Shown: piece after piece, positions 39,951 to 50,804 of the stretch | How positions within the stretch are numbered: position 1 is the stretch's first letter | Layout: every line of letters begins with the position of its first letter | Source: Choristoneura fumiferana | Lineage: Eukaryota; Arthropoda; Insecta; Lepidoptera; Tortricidae | Direction: 5' to 3' | Assembly (NCBI RefSeq): GCF_025370935.1 | Contig: NC_133485.1 | Location: 9,535,556-9,599,555, forward strand | DNA length: 64,000 nucleotides | The notes under the pieces: generated by a model | What the model was told of the DNA's origin: nothing | What the model saw: only the letters and a program-made list of their open reading frames with translations | The model's database searches: none | Translations under genes and position numbers: made by a program

Positions 39951-42900
39951 GTAATTTCAATGTCTTTTTACCCCTGATGCAAAACCATTCTACCAGACTT
40001 ATTTGGATTATATACTACCTGTAAAATTTACAGATTACTTTGCGGAGATGTCAATGGGAATTTTTTAACCCTGTTTTCCCGCGTTGAATCAATTGTGAAG
40101 AAATCTGGTCCGTTTGATGTGTTATTGTGCGTCGGTAACTTCTTTGGCGATGATAATTCACAACTGGATGCATACAAAATGGGTTACAGGAAAGGTAAGT
40201 AAAACTTGTTTTCTGGCAAAGTTGTCCCATTGGACAGAAGCCATTTATTAAAAAAAATACTTGTATTCATATTTTCAGTTCCTGTAACTACCTATGTGTT
40301 TGGACCTAGCAAAAGCGAACACTGTCAATACTATTGTGAAGAAGGAGCTGAGATTGTTCCAAATGTTGTGTATATGGGTAAAGTATTAACTTGTCTCAAT
40401 TTTTTATGAATGGATGTGGTACTTTATGATCTAAAAGAAAGTCATCAGCTTTGTAATTTGGATATCAGTCAGCATACTTCATATAACCTAGTACATTGTA
40501 CAGACTTGTTCTTTATAAAGTAAAAATAAAGACATTAATATTTGCACACAAATTTTTCTGCCAAAATTTAATTTATCATTAATCCATGGGAACAACACCA
40601 TTTTCCGGGATAAAATTATCCTATGTCTTTCCCAGCATTGGTGTGCCACCGCATGCCCCACCTTCCTAGGGTCCCAAACTGTTTCCATACCAAACTTTAT
40701 CAGTTCAGCGGTTTAGGCATAAACAGGTAACAGACAGGCAGACATGAAAGATACTTTCGCATTTATAATATTATTAAGTATGTTTTTTCAAGGTAAAAGG
40801 GGCATTTTCACAACTAGTGCTGATGTTAAAATTGCTTACTTAAGTGGCATGTCCCGTCGAGAACTTGGCAAAGACTTACCCATGTGCACCTTTGAGCCAA
40901 GTGACTGCAGTTCAATCAGAGACTCGTGCTTCAGATCCCAGAGCGAGTACCGAGGGGTGGATCTACTGATTACTACCTTATGGCCCTCCGGTATACAAGA
41001 AGATGAAAATCAAAAGGTAATTGGTATTGATCACTTTTTTGTACTACTCTTTTTTATCTTATTTTCTTAAAATATAGATAACTAGCTTATGCCTGCGACT
41101 ACGTCTGCGCGGATCTAGGTTATCGCGCGGTGGCGCCCTCTACCGGAACAAAAGGTATCCTATGTTGGTCCTGGGGTTCAAACTACCTATATACCAATTT
41201 CATCAAAATCGGTTCAGTGGTTCGACGTGAAAGGGTAACAGACAGACAGACAGACAGACAGAGTTACTTTCGCATTTATAATATTAGTAGGGATTTCAAG
41301 ATACTCATTTGAATATCTTGGCATAAAATGGCATAGTTAAATTTAAATAATTTTTTGAAAATATCAGATATGACATCTCGTAAATTACACATGGCAGCTG
41401 AAACCAAATGAAAAGTCAAGTAAAATAATATAAAAAAAAAGAGCTAGTTGTCAATGTCAATAGATGCTAACTGTCCGTGTCACATTCAGATTGGATATTG
41501 TTTTGAGAAAGAGCAGAGATAAATAGATAGGTTAGTCTGAAAAGAATCATTATGCCTATTGAATAATTACCTCTCTGCAAATTGTATACAAACTATGATA
41601 AAATTTTATTTTAACTCATGTATATTTGGAACAGTTAAGCTACGGCGTCTTTCTTTAAACATCCATTTCAACGAACTGAACGATCTTTCTACGTCGGTAG
41701 TAGTAATAGGCGCGAGAAGGGACTTAACCTCTTTCATTTATATAATATTATGTTTTAATGTTTTTTTTTTCAATTAATTACTCATTAGGCAGAAAACTGC
41801 TACAGTACATTCTGTTTTTTATGTCAATACCTACTCTTTGGCTAATGTGACAACTGACTGACATCAATGTCTGCCTGTGACCTGCGGGGGTACTACGAAA
41901 TTCGAAAATCGAAGTTCGTGTTGTTCCATCCCTCTCACTCTCGTATTAAATAATATAAGCGTCAGCGGAACGGTAAAATTTTGCACTTTGTAATACGGGC
42001 CCTGCGTGACAGATACCATAGATAAACCTAGATAACGTAGTGGCACCAATGATCGACACTTTTAGGAGATAGTGGGCTTCTTTATAAAATTAAAGGTCAT
42101 TTAGTCATCTTTAAACCAAAAGTAATGATTGAGTATTGTAAGGTATATTCTTGAGATAAGAATAGGATGTATTATTTTTATTAACTATACACGGACTAGA
42201 AAAAAATCCCAAAAAAGGAAAAAGTGTATAAATCTCCAATCGTCGACACCGAATCTCCAGTAATCAACACCCAGTCATCGACAGTTACCAGTAACCGACA
42301 CCCAGTTATCGACTATTACCTATAATGTGTCTCTGCCAAATCACCACCCCCTTATTGGGTCATTAAAATAAAATTAACTGTTTAATAAGTATTCATTTAT
42401 TGTCCACAGTACAATGTCTATATTTTTCGGTTCATCGGTTACAACAACATCGTTCGTTTGAGCAGTGGTTACATCGCCTGTTCCAATGTGTCTGACGTTG
42501 TAGGAGCATCCGCCGAACTTGAATGAGACAACGCGTCTTAGGATTTGTTTTTGGCCGAAATCAAATATAAAGCCTCGTCTTCATCAGGGATTTCTCTTTC
42601 CAGTCTGTTTCTATTTTCAAAGTATAATTTATTGAATTGATGTAACTTTTGAGCTGAGAACACGTTTACGATTTCACGTTCTAAATACTTCATAAATTAT
42701 TTCTGATTGGATTGGTTTTAGTTGTGGTTTCTATTTCGGTTCTAGATATTTTAGACATATAGATGTAATCAGGATCAAATGGAAAAAGGCCCCTCGCTCG
42801 GAATCCGTTCTGGACACAATCTTTTGTTACATTTGTGAGAGCTTTTTGCAACACTGGGGCAAATTTCTCTTTTCGAAGAATTTTGCCAAGGTTCTCCATT

Positions 42901-45900
42901 TTCCATTGCTTCACGGCTTTTTTCCAATGAGCTTTGAGTGGTCTGAATACTGCCAAGTCCATTGGTTGTAGAATATGCGTAGAATTTGGGTACAAAGCAA
43001 CGACTACAATACCATTTTCGGAGCAAAAATTTGATAAATGAAGCGTCAGGTGTAATTTGTGGCCATCCACAAAGAACAAGACCGGTTTTTCAATATTATT
43101 TTGTTCTAACCAAGGATTGAAGACATAAGTCATATATTCATAGAACGTGCTGCTACACATCCACCCACTTTCCGATTTACCTATTGCCCATTCATCGGGA
43201 ACACAGCGATAGTTGAAGGAATTCGTTCATAACTAAATATGATCATTGGAGGGGCTAAGTCTCCAGCTGCATTTCCAGTTATTAGGACAGTAAGATTGTC
43301 CTTTTCATCACCGCAGCTGTTATATGGGTGTTTATCGCCTTTTTTGGCGAGTACACGACCAGGTTTTGGTGACACGAAGAACGCGGTCTCGTCTGCGTTG
43401 AATATTCTGTGTGGGTCATTTAAAATAGTTTAAGTTTTTTTCATCCAAATAACTTTCGATTTCAGTAAACAAGTCCTGATGTTATTTTCAGACACATTAT
43501 CTCGAGCTCTTGACAAGTTGTCTGGCACTCTATGTGTCAAGTTTGGATGTCTATTCATGAACGACTGAAACCACTTCTTGCTGGGCCTATTGTTTGTATA
43601 ACCTAACCAACAAAAAGTTTGAAAACCCCTGACATTGTTACTTCAAAGTTAATATCTAACGATTTTGATAAAAGATTTCTAAGAACCAACGCTAGAAAAG
43701 CTGCTTTAAAATAAAAAAACCGCGTTCAAATCGTTCCACCCATTTAAGAGTTACGGTGCCACAGACAGACAGACGCACGTAGCGGTCAAACTTTTAATAC
43801 CCTCTTTATGCGTCGGGGGTTAAAAAGGATTTGGTCTGTTTTGATCATTTATTATTTTTTGCACACTGTCTAGTACCTACGAATCTTTTGTCAGTGGAAT
43901 ATGTCTTTCAGATAACGCTAATATCCACTTTTCCAAAATGTCTTCTTCCCCTTTAGTTAAAACTGTGCTCGGCCCCATAGCGCAATCCATTGTTGTTTTT
44001 ACCGAAATTTTATCATGGAGCGTAATCCTATATAGCCTAGGTACTCCGAAACGTTTCGCAGCAACTGCAATCTTTTCGCCATTTTTTACAGCTGATACGG
44101 CTTTTACTAACTGGTCGGAGGTATAATTTTTTCTCGGAGCCATCTGTAAGAACCAATCATCGACACACATTATTCCCCAATAATCGTCACTTGTCGATTA
44201 CTGGTAGCTCGACTTTGATTAGTTTACTTCAAATATCTACCAAATATGCAGAGCAAGAAGAACTATATTCGCTTGTCAAATGAAAAATGTTTCAGAAAAT
44301 TATTATCGACACGTGTCGATTATTGGAAAAGTTAGTTTGTGAAAACCAGTGATCGACACCAACATTTTACTAATATCAAAATAACATTAAACTTTCGTTA
44401 TAACAAAAATCGATCCTATAGTTCTTATAAAATCCCGTGAAAAACATAAAATTCAAATAAGTTACAATACATTAGTATAATGAACAAAAAAATGTACTCG
44501 CTTCCTTAAGGATTTCACTAAGAAATGTTGTTATTTTCACCGGTACTCCAGCCGCAATCAGTTGTCACACCGCCATTTTCAAAACAAACGGCGGATTTCG
44601 CTCAAATGTCAATGGGAGTCAGTCATAAGTGTGCTATCTATGGTACAGTGTTGCCATATTAAGAAATCGGTTTCCAACTCTTATTTTATTGAATCAAAAA
44701 ATAAAGTGTCGGTTATTGGTTCTTGTCGGTCATTGGTGCCACTACGTTACTTATGGATTTACTTTTCAGGTAAAGGGATTCATCCCATAATTAAAATATG
44801 AAGGCCAATCTAAGGTCAAACATATTTTTGCCTATATATTCATAACCCTTAAGCATTTTTAGATCAGAATAGGACAAAATTGTCCAAGAACCCTATCCCT
44901 CGAAATGGTTTTCGAATCAGCTTGCAGCATTTTGTTAATGACATGAAATATTTTAATGATTGTTTGAGCTGAACAAATGTTATAAAAAAAAAACTTATCT
45001 GTAGCATCTTTAGTGTAACAATAGCTTAATCCTGCTGCTTTACTCCCATGAAATAATAAAACTTAGCTGGTTAGCTGCCTATCCTGTCGGAATTTTGTAA
45101 ATCTCTTCTTACAGCACCTATTTGATTCTCAAAGAATAAAGAATATAATAAGAAATATTAAGACTTCAGCTCCAGTGGTTTTGGTCTACTTTAGACTATG
45201 CATTGCCTGTCAGTTATATAATTCTTTTACAACTAGGTAGATATGAAGAATCCCATTTCTACAACTAAATATTTTTTTTTTCAGATAGATGTAGAGCAAG
45301 ACATATTGTCAGATTTGGTAGCTTGGCTGGCCATGCACATAAAACCAAGATATCATGTGGTACCATCCCCAAATAAATTTTATGAGAGGCAACCTTACAG
45401 GTAACTATTGTGTGACAGTAAAAATATTTTTGCCATGTATCTTTCTTTGCACATGCATGCTTCATCTATGTATATCCATAATAAAGGTATATTACTACTA
45501 TGGGTAAGTATTCAATGCTTCTTTTATTTAACTATTACTTAATATTATTATATTGGGTAATATATTATTACTGCTAATAATCTCTATCTCTCACGTAAAA
45601 TATTCGATCTGGCAGTTGAATTGGGATTCTGCAATTTGACTTCATCCCCAAAAATTACATTATGATCTTCATAATGTTAGACTTAACAATTAACATTTTG
45701 AGATTTCATATGCTGCGCAAATCCCAATTACACAGGAATATCAAGATATAAAGTAGCCTAACAATGTCTTAGGGGCTGTTTTACCATCCATTGATTAGTG
45801 TTAACTGATGGTTAAATGTGATGCCATCTCTATTTGTTTTGTTCGAATAGACAGAGATGGCATCACATTTAACTGTCAGTTAACACTAATCATTGGATGG

Positions 45901-48900
45901 TGAAATAGTCCCTTAGTCTAGATATCCATCTGCTATCAAACTTCCAAATTGTCAAAGAGTAGAATACCTGTGCATTTATAACATTAGTAAGAGTGTTCAG
46001 CACTGATGTCAGTGGTGTTCAGACACAGATTCGTTAAAGAATTTTGATCTCCTCAGAAATCTGAGTATTCATCAAGACTACAGAGAGGGCCCGACAAGGT
46101 TCCTAGGACTAGCTCCTGTAGGCAATAAGAATAAGGAAAAGTGGATATATGCCTGCTCACTGCAACCTGTCAGTAAAATGCGCATGACAGATATACTGCA
46201 AGCCACCACAGATGAGACTACCTGTCCGTTTGATCCTGAGTTATTGAAGCAGCATCAGCCTGGAAAAGTTGTGAAGGTAATGAAAAAAGTAGCTGGACTG
46301 ATGCATAAAATATGTTTTCTATATCTATATCATCATTGATTGTAAAGACCATAGCCCTAAAGTATTTCATATTAATTTTAACTTCATATTTTCATGCATT
46401 TCTGAAAAAACAGACAGACAGAAAATTATATTTTTTGATGGATATATTTTTCTTTATGAAGTAGAAATCCTAAAAATTACCTCCATTTTTTATCAACTTA
46501 CTCTGCTAAATACTTAAATTGTGCTGATATGCTGGCAACTTATCTACACATTTGACATTTTATCTATGTTAAGTGCAGTTTTGTTATTTAAATACATGTT
46601 TGTCATTTTAGTTTTCTGGCAACGGTCAGTACTTTTACAACATGGACGCACAGGATGACGACCATGGCAAACGGAAAAGGAAAGGTGGTGATAATCCGGA
46701 GAAGAAACGGAGAGAGTTTGATCCAGGTTTGTTGGATTTTGCTATTTTGTATGTCTGTCAAATATTTAGCAAATTATTACAAAACAAAAAAATCATACCT
46801 AAAAATTTTCAGAATTTTATTTAAATTTAAAAATTACAGCATTACAGTAAAATCAATATTGATGTGTTGTAAAATTCAAATTAAGTATACAAAAAATAAG
46901 TAATGGTAATGGTAATGGTATTTTATACTTGGACCTGTATTGTTCTGGAAATAAAATATTTCATGGTAATAATGTTATTTATCTAACAAACTAGGATAAA
47001 TCATTTATCCTTAGCCTTTAATTATTAAACCTCCCGAGACCCCATGACAAATTTTTAACATAAGGATTTAAACTTAATGACAATCAAGAAAAGTTGACAT
47101 TTGGCCAGACATTATGTTCAAAATTTTATATGCTATTTATCTATTCATGTAAATTGTAATAGAAAAATATAAATACTTACATATGATTTGTAGAGCTGTT
47201 TCCATATTTGCAAAAGTGGTAAGTCTTACTGATTAACTTAAACTAAATCTCTCTCTTATTCTGCGATTTCATTTCCATGACAAGTTAATTGGTTTTAGTT
47301 AGCATGGACCTCAGCAAAACAATGCCTGTTCAATACATAATTCATATTTCTCTCATCTATTTTTTCCCAGATTCTTGTTGGTTCTGCCTCTCATCTCCCA
47401 CAGTGGAGAAGCATCTAGTGATATGCGTGGGGACCCACTGCTACCTCGCGCTGCCAAAGGGGCCGTTGACCCCAGACCATGTGCTGATACTGCCCATTAC
47501 ACATCATCAGTCACTAACAAGAGTAATTATTTATTTTGATCATTAACAAATTATGAAGAAGAAGGCTTACCAAAAACTTCAAAGGGGAAATATACCGCAT
47601 CGTAAACCTAATTCATTCTTCTATGAAGTTGCAAATAGGATTACAACAGTATTTTTTTAATTTCAATTTCGACTGTAGATCTTTTGTTGACTGTAATCGC
47701 ATTGCAATCCAAATTACACACGGTATACAAGAAAGATGTCTTCAAATTATTGAAAATTTCAAGCCAATCTGGATCACTATTTGAAAACAACCCATAGTAC
47801 CTACACACATACGAACATTGCAAGTTAAATAAAACTTGTACTGTAATATAGTAAAAGGATCCCAAGCAATGATAGCAAAAATACCTTTTTGATTTAGAAT
47901 CTCTTAATTGCTTTACTCGAAAGGTAAATTAAAATATTTTTTTGGGATACACTTTACGTTACTAACCTTAACTACCGTTGCAGGCACCCGACGATGTAGC
48001 AGCCGAGATAAAGAAGTTCAAAGATGCACTACGTAAGCTGTACACGTCTTTGGGCAAACTCGTGGTATTCTTTGAGCGGAACTACAAAACGTCGCACATG
48101 CAAATACAGTGCGTGCCGGTCCCTAAGGGTTGCGATGCTCAGATACTAGAAGTTTTCCAGGGTAAGACGTCAAAATCTGGATATTGCATTGCTACAAAAT
48201 TACAATCCAAATTAATTTTCCGACTGTTTGACAAGATGAATTATGTAGATCCTACTACTTTCCTCGGATTTTACGGTCAGCACATTTTTCCACCACTTTC
48301 TGAAGATGGAAATTAATTATTCACTCCCTTCCTCCTGTAGTACTTAAAAATGCAAACTAATAATAAAACTTAAATACATATTAAACATCCAAGACTCGAG
48401 GACAAACATTCGTATTATTCATAGTTCATACAAATATTATCTGCCCCGACCGGGGATGAACCCGGGACCTCAAGTTTCATAGTCAGGTTCTCTAATCACT
48501 TTCCTTTTCCTTTCTGTCTTGTCGTCCTTTACTAACGCATCGTGAAAGATAGTGCTACTAATAACGTCATCATCCCTCCACAGACGAGGCCGGTATCCAC
48601 AGCGTGCAAATAGAAGTGCTACCTCCGTACTCTGACATCAAGCAGGTGACGCTGCCCGGCGCGCCGTATTTCCACGCGGAGCTGCCGTCCGGGGAACAGA
48701 TATTCGCCAAGACGAAGCAGCATTTCCCTCTGCAGTTTGGAAGGTAGGTTATACATGATAAATAAATAAACGCCGATTTGGGTTTCTGGGACAGGCTAGT
48801 TGGCGCTAATATCGTGAGCTCCGTTTGACGACTTTGACATTTGCATCACGATTGTAATTGGTTAAACAACTGGAGGCCTACCACGCTCTCTTAATACGAT

Positions 48901-50804
48901 TCAGTTTAGGCTCTAAACTGAACTGCATCGCTATTTCCTACCACGACGTTACTTTTGCGATTCAGTTCAAGCACGGTTCAGCGACAGCGATACAGACATT
49001 TTCATTCACTCACTTCAAGCGGTTTACGTACCATGACGCTTAACTTGAGTGGGAATTGAATCGCTTCAGTGTCAAATTTAGCGATTCAGTATAAGTTACT
49101 CATTCTGTCAATTCTTTTGGAATTTTAAGTGTTTTACTTGGAATATTTTTAAATTTCAAGAACTTTTAAACTTTTATTCGAGTTTACTAACTTTTCATAG
49201 GTACTCACGACATTGTGCTTCTTAACTCCTCATTGATAAAATTAATTTTTCAGTGAGATAAGAGTTTCTATATAGGTACTCATACTCTTTGGAAAAGAGA
49301 CTCGTGGATTAGTGACAGCGTAAACATTTTATTTGTAATCAACACAACGGTTGCTAAGAACACGAAATGACATAGAGTTATGGTTTTCCAAAATAAAGAG
49401 GTTTTATTATACAATATTTGGTTTGCATATAACGGCATCCCTTTCGCGACTTAGCGTTTCAGTTTCGGACCAGAGACAATATCGGTCTTTCATTCACTTG
49501 TAAACCGTTGAGACTCAGCTCTGAGAAATAAACGTCGTGGTACCAATTTTGACGATTCAGTTTAGGTGCCTAAATTGAACTGCTCTGCGTTTGGATCGTT
49601 TATGAAAAGATCATGGTAGGCCCCCTGAATGAGCCCATCGCAAGCAAGACTGTAGCGTCAAACAGACCTCTGGATACTAACGACATCTAGTGGTTTCGCC
49701 TGTCATGGAACCCTAAAGCGCTCAGTTGTTTTATGCGATAAATGCTGCGTGCTGCGTTTGACGCACATAATTTTTTTATCAGATAATGCATGCGATTGCC
49801 GCTGCGCTCACTGCGTAAGACAATGTTGTGTAATAAGATTCATCATCATCATCATCAGCCGGAAGACGTCCACTGCTGGACAAACCGCGATGAAGACAAT
49901 GGGTAATAAGATTATTTGATGTAAATTGATGTGCGTCAAGCGCATTGCGTTTAACACAGCGTTTATACTTATCACATAAAACAACCTAGCTCTTAATTGT
50001 ATAGATAGGAATTAAACTTGAATACCGGTCTTTACAACACAATAAGAGTTATTTCTTTGTTCAAATGCATTTGAATTTTTTAGTAGACTCAAGCCGCGAA
50101 CAGACGGATGGACAAATGGAAATGGCCAAATTATAAAGCAGGGATTCCCAAACTATTTTAGGCAAGAGACTCCTTTTCCAGAATGAACTGAAAGAGTCCT
50201 AGCCAAATTATTTAAAAAATCTCTAGTATTTTTCTTATTGAAACAAAATACAATACCAATTTAGGTTTAGCTTGGTTAAGTTTAATTCGAACCCTGGGAA
50301 ACCGATATCAACTATTTTGGGAATCCCTGCTATAAAGGATCCATTTTCGCCATTTTCTGTCGGATCCCAAAAAGCGAGCTAAATAATAATAAAAGGCTAA
50401 GGGGCTGTTTCACTATCCATTGATTAGTGTTAACTGGCGGTTAGGTGTGATGCCGTCTCTATTTGTTTTGTTCGAATAGACGGAGACGGCATCACATTTA
50501 ACCGTCGGTTAACGCTAATCAATGGATGGTGAAACAGCCCCTAATAATGAGTGTTGCAAACTCGTTATCATTTTTTGTACTCGTATTCTTATCTCACCTC
50601 ACTGACTGTAATTAATTAATTAATTTTAATAATTAATTTTCCAGAGATGTGCTGTCCACCCCGGATATTCTGAACTGCGAGGACAAAGCCGACTGGCGAC
50701 AGTGCCTCCTCAGCCGCGACCAGGAAGACCAGTATGTGGCGGACTTTAGGCAGAAATTTAGACCGTTCGACTTCACGGCAGAGGACGGAAGTGATAGCGA
50801 TTGA
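39931..50804 (+). CDS. Cwf19l1: CWF19-like protein 1 (CWF19L1), complete 11-exon model
   Basis: The exons join to 1605 bp, 534 residues and TGA; human CWF19L1 has about 538. Residues about 7-250 form the metallophosphoesterase-like CwfJ N-terminal region (LLCGDVNGNFLTLFSRV, then LLCVGNFFGDD and VYMGKRGIFTTSADVKIAYL). A basic linker (about 295-318, KRKRKGGDNPEKKRR) may be a nuclear signal. Then come the HIT-like CwfJ_C_1 domain (about 319-428: CWFCLSSPTVEKHLVICVG, HVLILPITHHQS, HMQIQCVPVPKG) and the CwfJ_C_2 domain (about 429-530). Yeast Drn1, the homologue, assists Dbr1 in debranching intron lariats. Active-site metal ligands of true phosphoesterases look incomplete here, as in the family, so it is probably a cofactor. 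Introns hold a Tigger-like transposon and many MITEs. Confidence 0.95.
40034..40194 (+). CDS. Cwf19l1: CWF19L1 exon 2
   Basis: LLCGDVNGNFLTLFSRVESI to DAYKMGYRK, the beta-alpha start of the metallophosphoesterase-like fold. Donor 'gtaagt'. Confidence 0.93.
40279..40377 (+). CDS. Cwf19l1: CWF19L1 exon 3
   Basis: VPVTTYVFGPSKSEHCQYYC to PNVVYMG. Donor 'gtaaag'. Confidence 0.93.
40595..40780 (+). repeat. Degraded LINE tail next to the exon 4 acceptor
   Basis: 'cctatgtctttcccagcatt', 'tcagttcagcggtttaggca', 'aacagacaggcagac' and 'ctttcgcatttataatatta' are the same blocks as at 41080-41300 and 54200-54370. It ends 12 bp before the exon 4 start, so the region where the branch point should lie is TE sequence. 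Confidence 0.7.
40793..41016 (+). CDS. Cwf19l1: CWF19L1 exon 4
   Basis: KRGIFTTSADVKIAYLSGMS to GIQEDENQK, including YRGVDLLITTLWPSG typical of the family. Confidence 0.93.
41080..41300 (+). repeat. LINE 3' tail
   Basis: 'agcttatgcctgcgactacg' start, 'catcaaaatcggttcagtgg', a (CAGA)n run near 41240, and the end 'tttcgcatttataatattag' followed by 'taggga'. This tail is repeated at 52785-54372 and 60700-60915 (inverse form at 16475-16700). Confidence 0.7.
41886..42003. repeat. 'CGAACTTCG...TCGAATTTCG' repeat, copy 2
   Basis: 'gggggtactacgaaattcga' through 'ctctcactctcgtattaaat' to 'acgggccct'; the inverse of 25364-25493. Confidence 0.65.
42690..44130 (-). pseudogene. Tigger/pogo-type transposase, broken
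   Basis: Minus-strand pieces in order: an N-terminal psq/CENP-B-like helix-turn-helix starting MAPRKNYTSDQLVKAVSAVK (to about 43877); a second DNA-binding piece KWFQSFMNRHPNLTHRVPDN; then NADETAFFVSPKPG, VLFFVDGHKLHL and ILQPMDLAVFRPLK, which hold the three catalytic Asp of a DDD/DDE nuclease. Frameshifts near 43435 and 43180 and a 230-bp repeat inserted at about 43598-43828 separate them. All three Asp remain, but no frame spans the gene, so it cannot work as is. Confidence 0.88.
43598..43828 (+). repeat. Repeat nested in the Tigger transposase
   Basis: 'aacctaaccaacaaaaagtt' to 'tatgcgtcgggggttaaaaa'. Related sequence occurs near 54480-54650 and 63470-63540 ('ataacctaaccaacaaaaaa'). It breaks the transposase between its two DNA-binding parts. 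Confidence 0.7.
45285..45400 (+). CDS. Cwf19l1: CWF19L1 exon 5
   Basis: IDVEQDILSDLVAWLAMHIK, PRYHVVPSPNKFYERQPYR; family-typical. Donor 'gtaact'. Confidence 0.93.
45772..45912. mobile_element. Harbinger-like hairpin MITE, copy 1
   Basis: Arms 'ggggctgttttaccatccat' and 'atggatggtgaaatagtccc' plus long inner pairing ('gtgatgccatctctatttg'). TTA on both sides (45769-45771, 45913-45915), a 3-bp duplication. Confidence 0.8.
46057..46276 (+). CDS. Cwf19l1: CWF19L1 exon 6
   Basis: NLSIHQDYREGPTRFLGLAP and KWIYACSLQPVSKMRMTDIL; ends GKVVK. Closes the N-terminal region. Confidence 0.92.
46612..46726 (+). CDS. Cwf19l1: CWF19L1 exon 7
   Basis: FSGNGQYFYNMDAQDDDHGK followed by the basic KRKRKGGDNPEKKRR, a candidate nuclear signal. 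Donor 'gtttgt' is weaker but in phase. Confidence 0.88.
46727..47370 (+). other. CWF19L1 intron 7
   Basis: 644 bp, AT-rich, no repeat family or frame recognised. Confidence 0.6.
47371..47522 (+). CDS. Cwf19l1: CWF19L1 exon 8
   Basis: SCWFCLSSPTVEKHLVICVG, YLALPKGPLTPDHVLILPIT, HHQSLTR: HIT-like CwfJ_C_1 core. Confidence 0.94.
47984..48161 (+). CDS. Cwf19l1: CWF19L1 exon 9
   Basis: APDDVAAEIKKFKDALRKLY, VVFFERNYKTSHMQIQCVPV, ending EVFQ. The open frame past 48161 is intron read-through. Confidence 0.93.
48350..48510 (-). mobile_element. SINE family 3 remnant
   Basis: On the minus strand: B-box-like 'ggtcccgggttcatccccgg', then 'ggggcagataatatttgtat' and a body ending 'tttaatatgtatttaag'. 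A common lepidopteran tRNA-derived repeat. Confidence 0.6.
48584..48743 (+). CDS. Cwf19l1: CWF19L1 exon 10
   Basis: DEAGIHSVQIEVLPPYSDIK, LPGAPYFHAELPSGEQIFAK, HFPLQFG: start of CwfJ_C_2. Confidence 0.94.
48800..49700. mobile_element. Fold-back element with a second one nested inside
   Basis: Inner pair: 'ggaggcctaccacgctct' (48872) against 'agatcatggtaggccccc' (about 49608), with 'acgattcagtttaggc' words inside both arms. Outer pair: 'ctagttggcgctaatatcgt' (48803) against 'ggatactaacgacatctagt' (about 49672), also with 'gtttgacg'/'cgtcaaac'. The outer arms are short, so the inner element probably inserted into an older MITE. Confidence 0.55.
50401..50541. mobile_element. Harbinger-like hairpin MITE, copy 2
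   Basis: Same family as 45772-45912: arms 'ggggctgtttcactatccat' and 'atggatggtgaaacagcccc'. TAA on both sides (50398-50400, 50542-50544). Confidence 0.8.
50645..50804 (+). CDS. Cwf19l1: CWF19L1 exon 11, stop
   Basis: DVLSTPDILNCEDKADWRQC, SRDQEDQYVADFRQKFRPFD, acidic end DGSDSD then TGA at 50802-50804. Matches the conserved C terminus. Confidence 0.95.

Larger units (their letters stand above)
42035..44747 (-). mobile_element. pogo/Tigger-like DNA transposon with TA target duplication
   Basis: Ends 'acgtagtggcaccaatgat' and its inverse 'tcattggtgccactacgt' are terminal inverted repeats, flanked by TA on both sides (42033-42034, 44748-44749). Just inside both ends, TCGACAC-type words recur many times (42241-42320 and about 44155-44355), likely transposase-binding sites. 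It encodes a broken minus-strand transposase. Inserted in intron 4, opposite to the host gene. Confidence 0.88.
41017..45284 (+). other. CWF19L1 intron 4
   Basis: 4.3 kb: a LINE tail (41080-41300), a short dispersed repeat (41886-42003), a 2.7-kb Tigger-like element (42035-44747) and unique AT-rich DNA. No host exon. Confidence 0.75.
48744..50644 (+). other. CWF19L1 intron 10
   Basis: 1.9 kb: nested fold-back elements (48800-49700), a 'gaagacgtccactgctgga' relic at about 49862, a Harbinger-like MITE (50401-50541). No exon. Confidence 0.65.
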
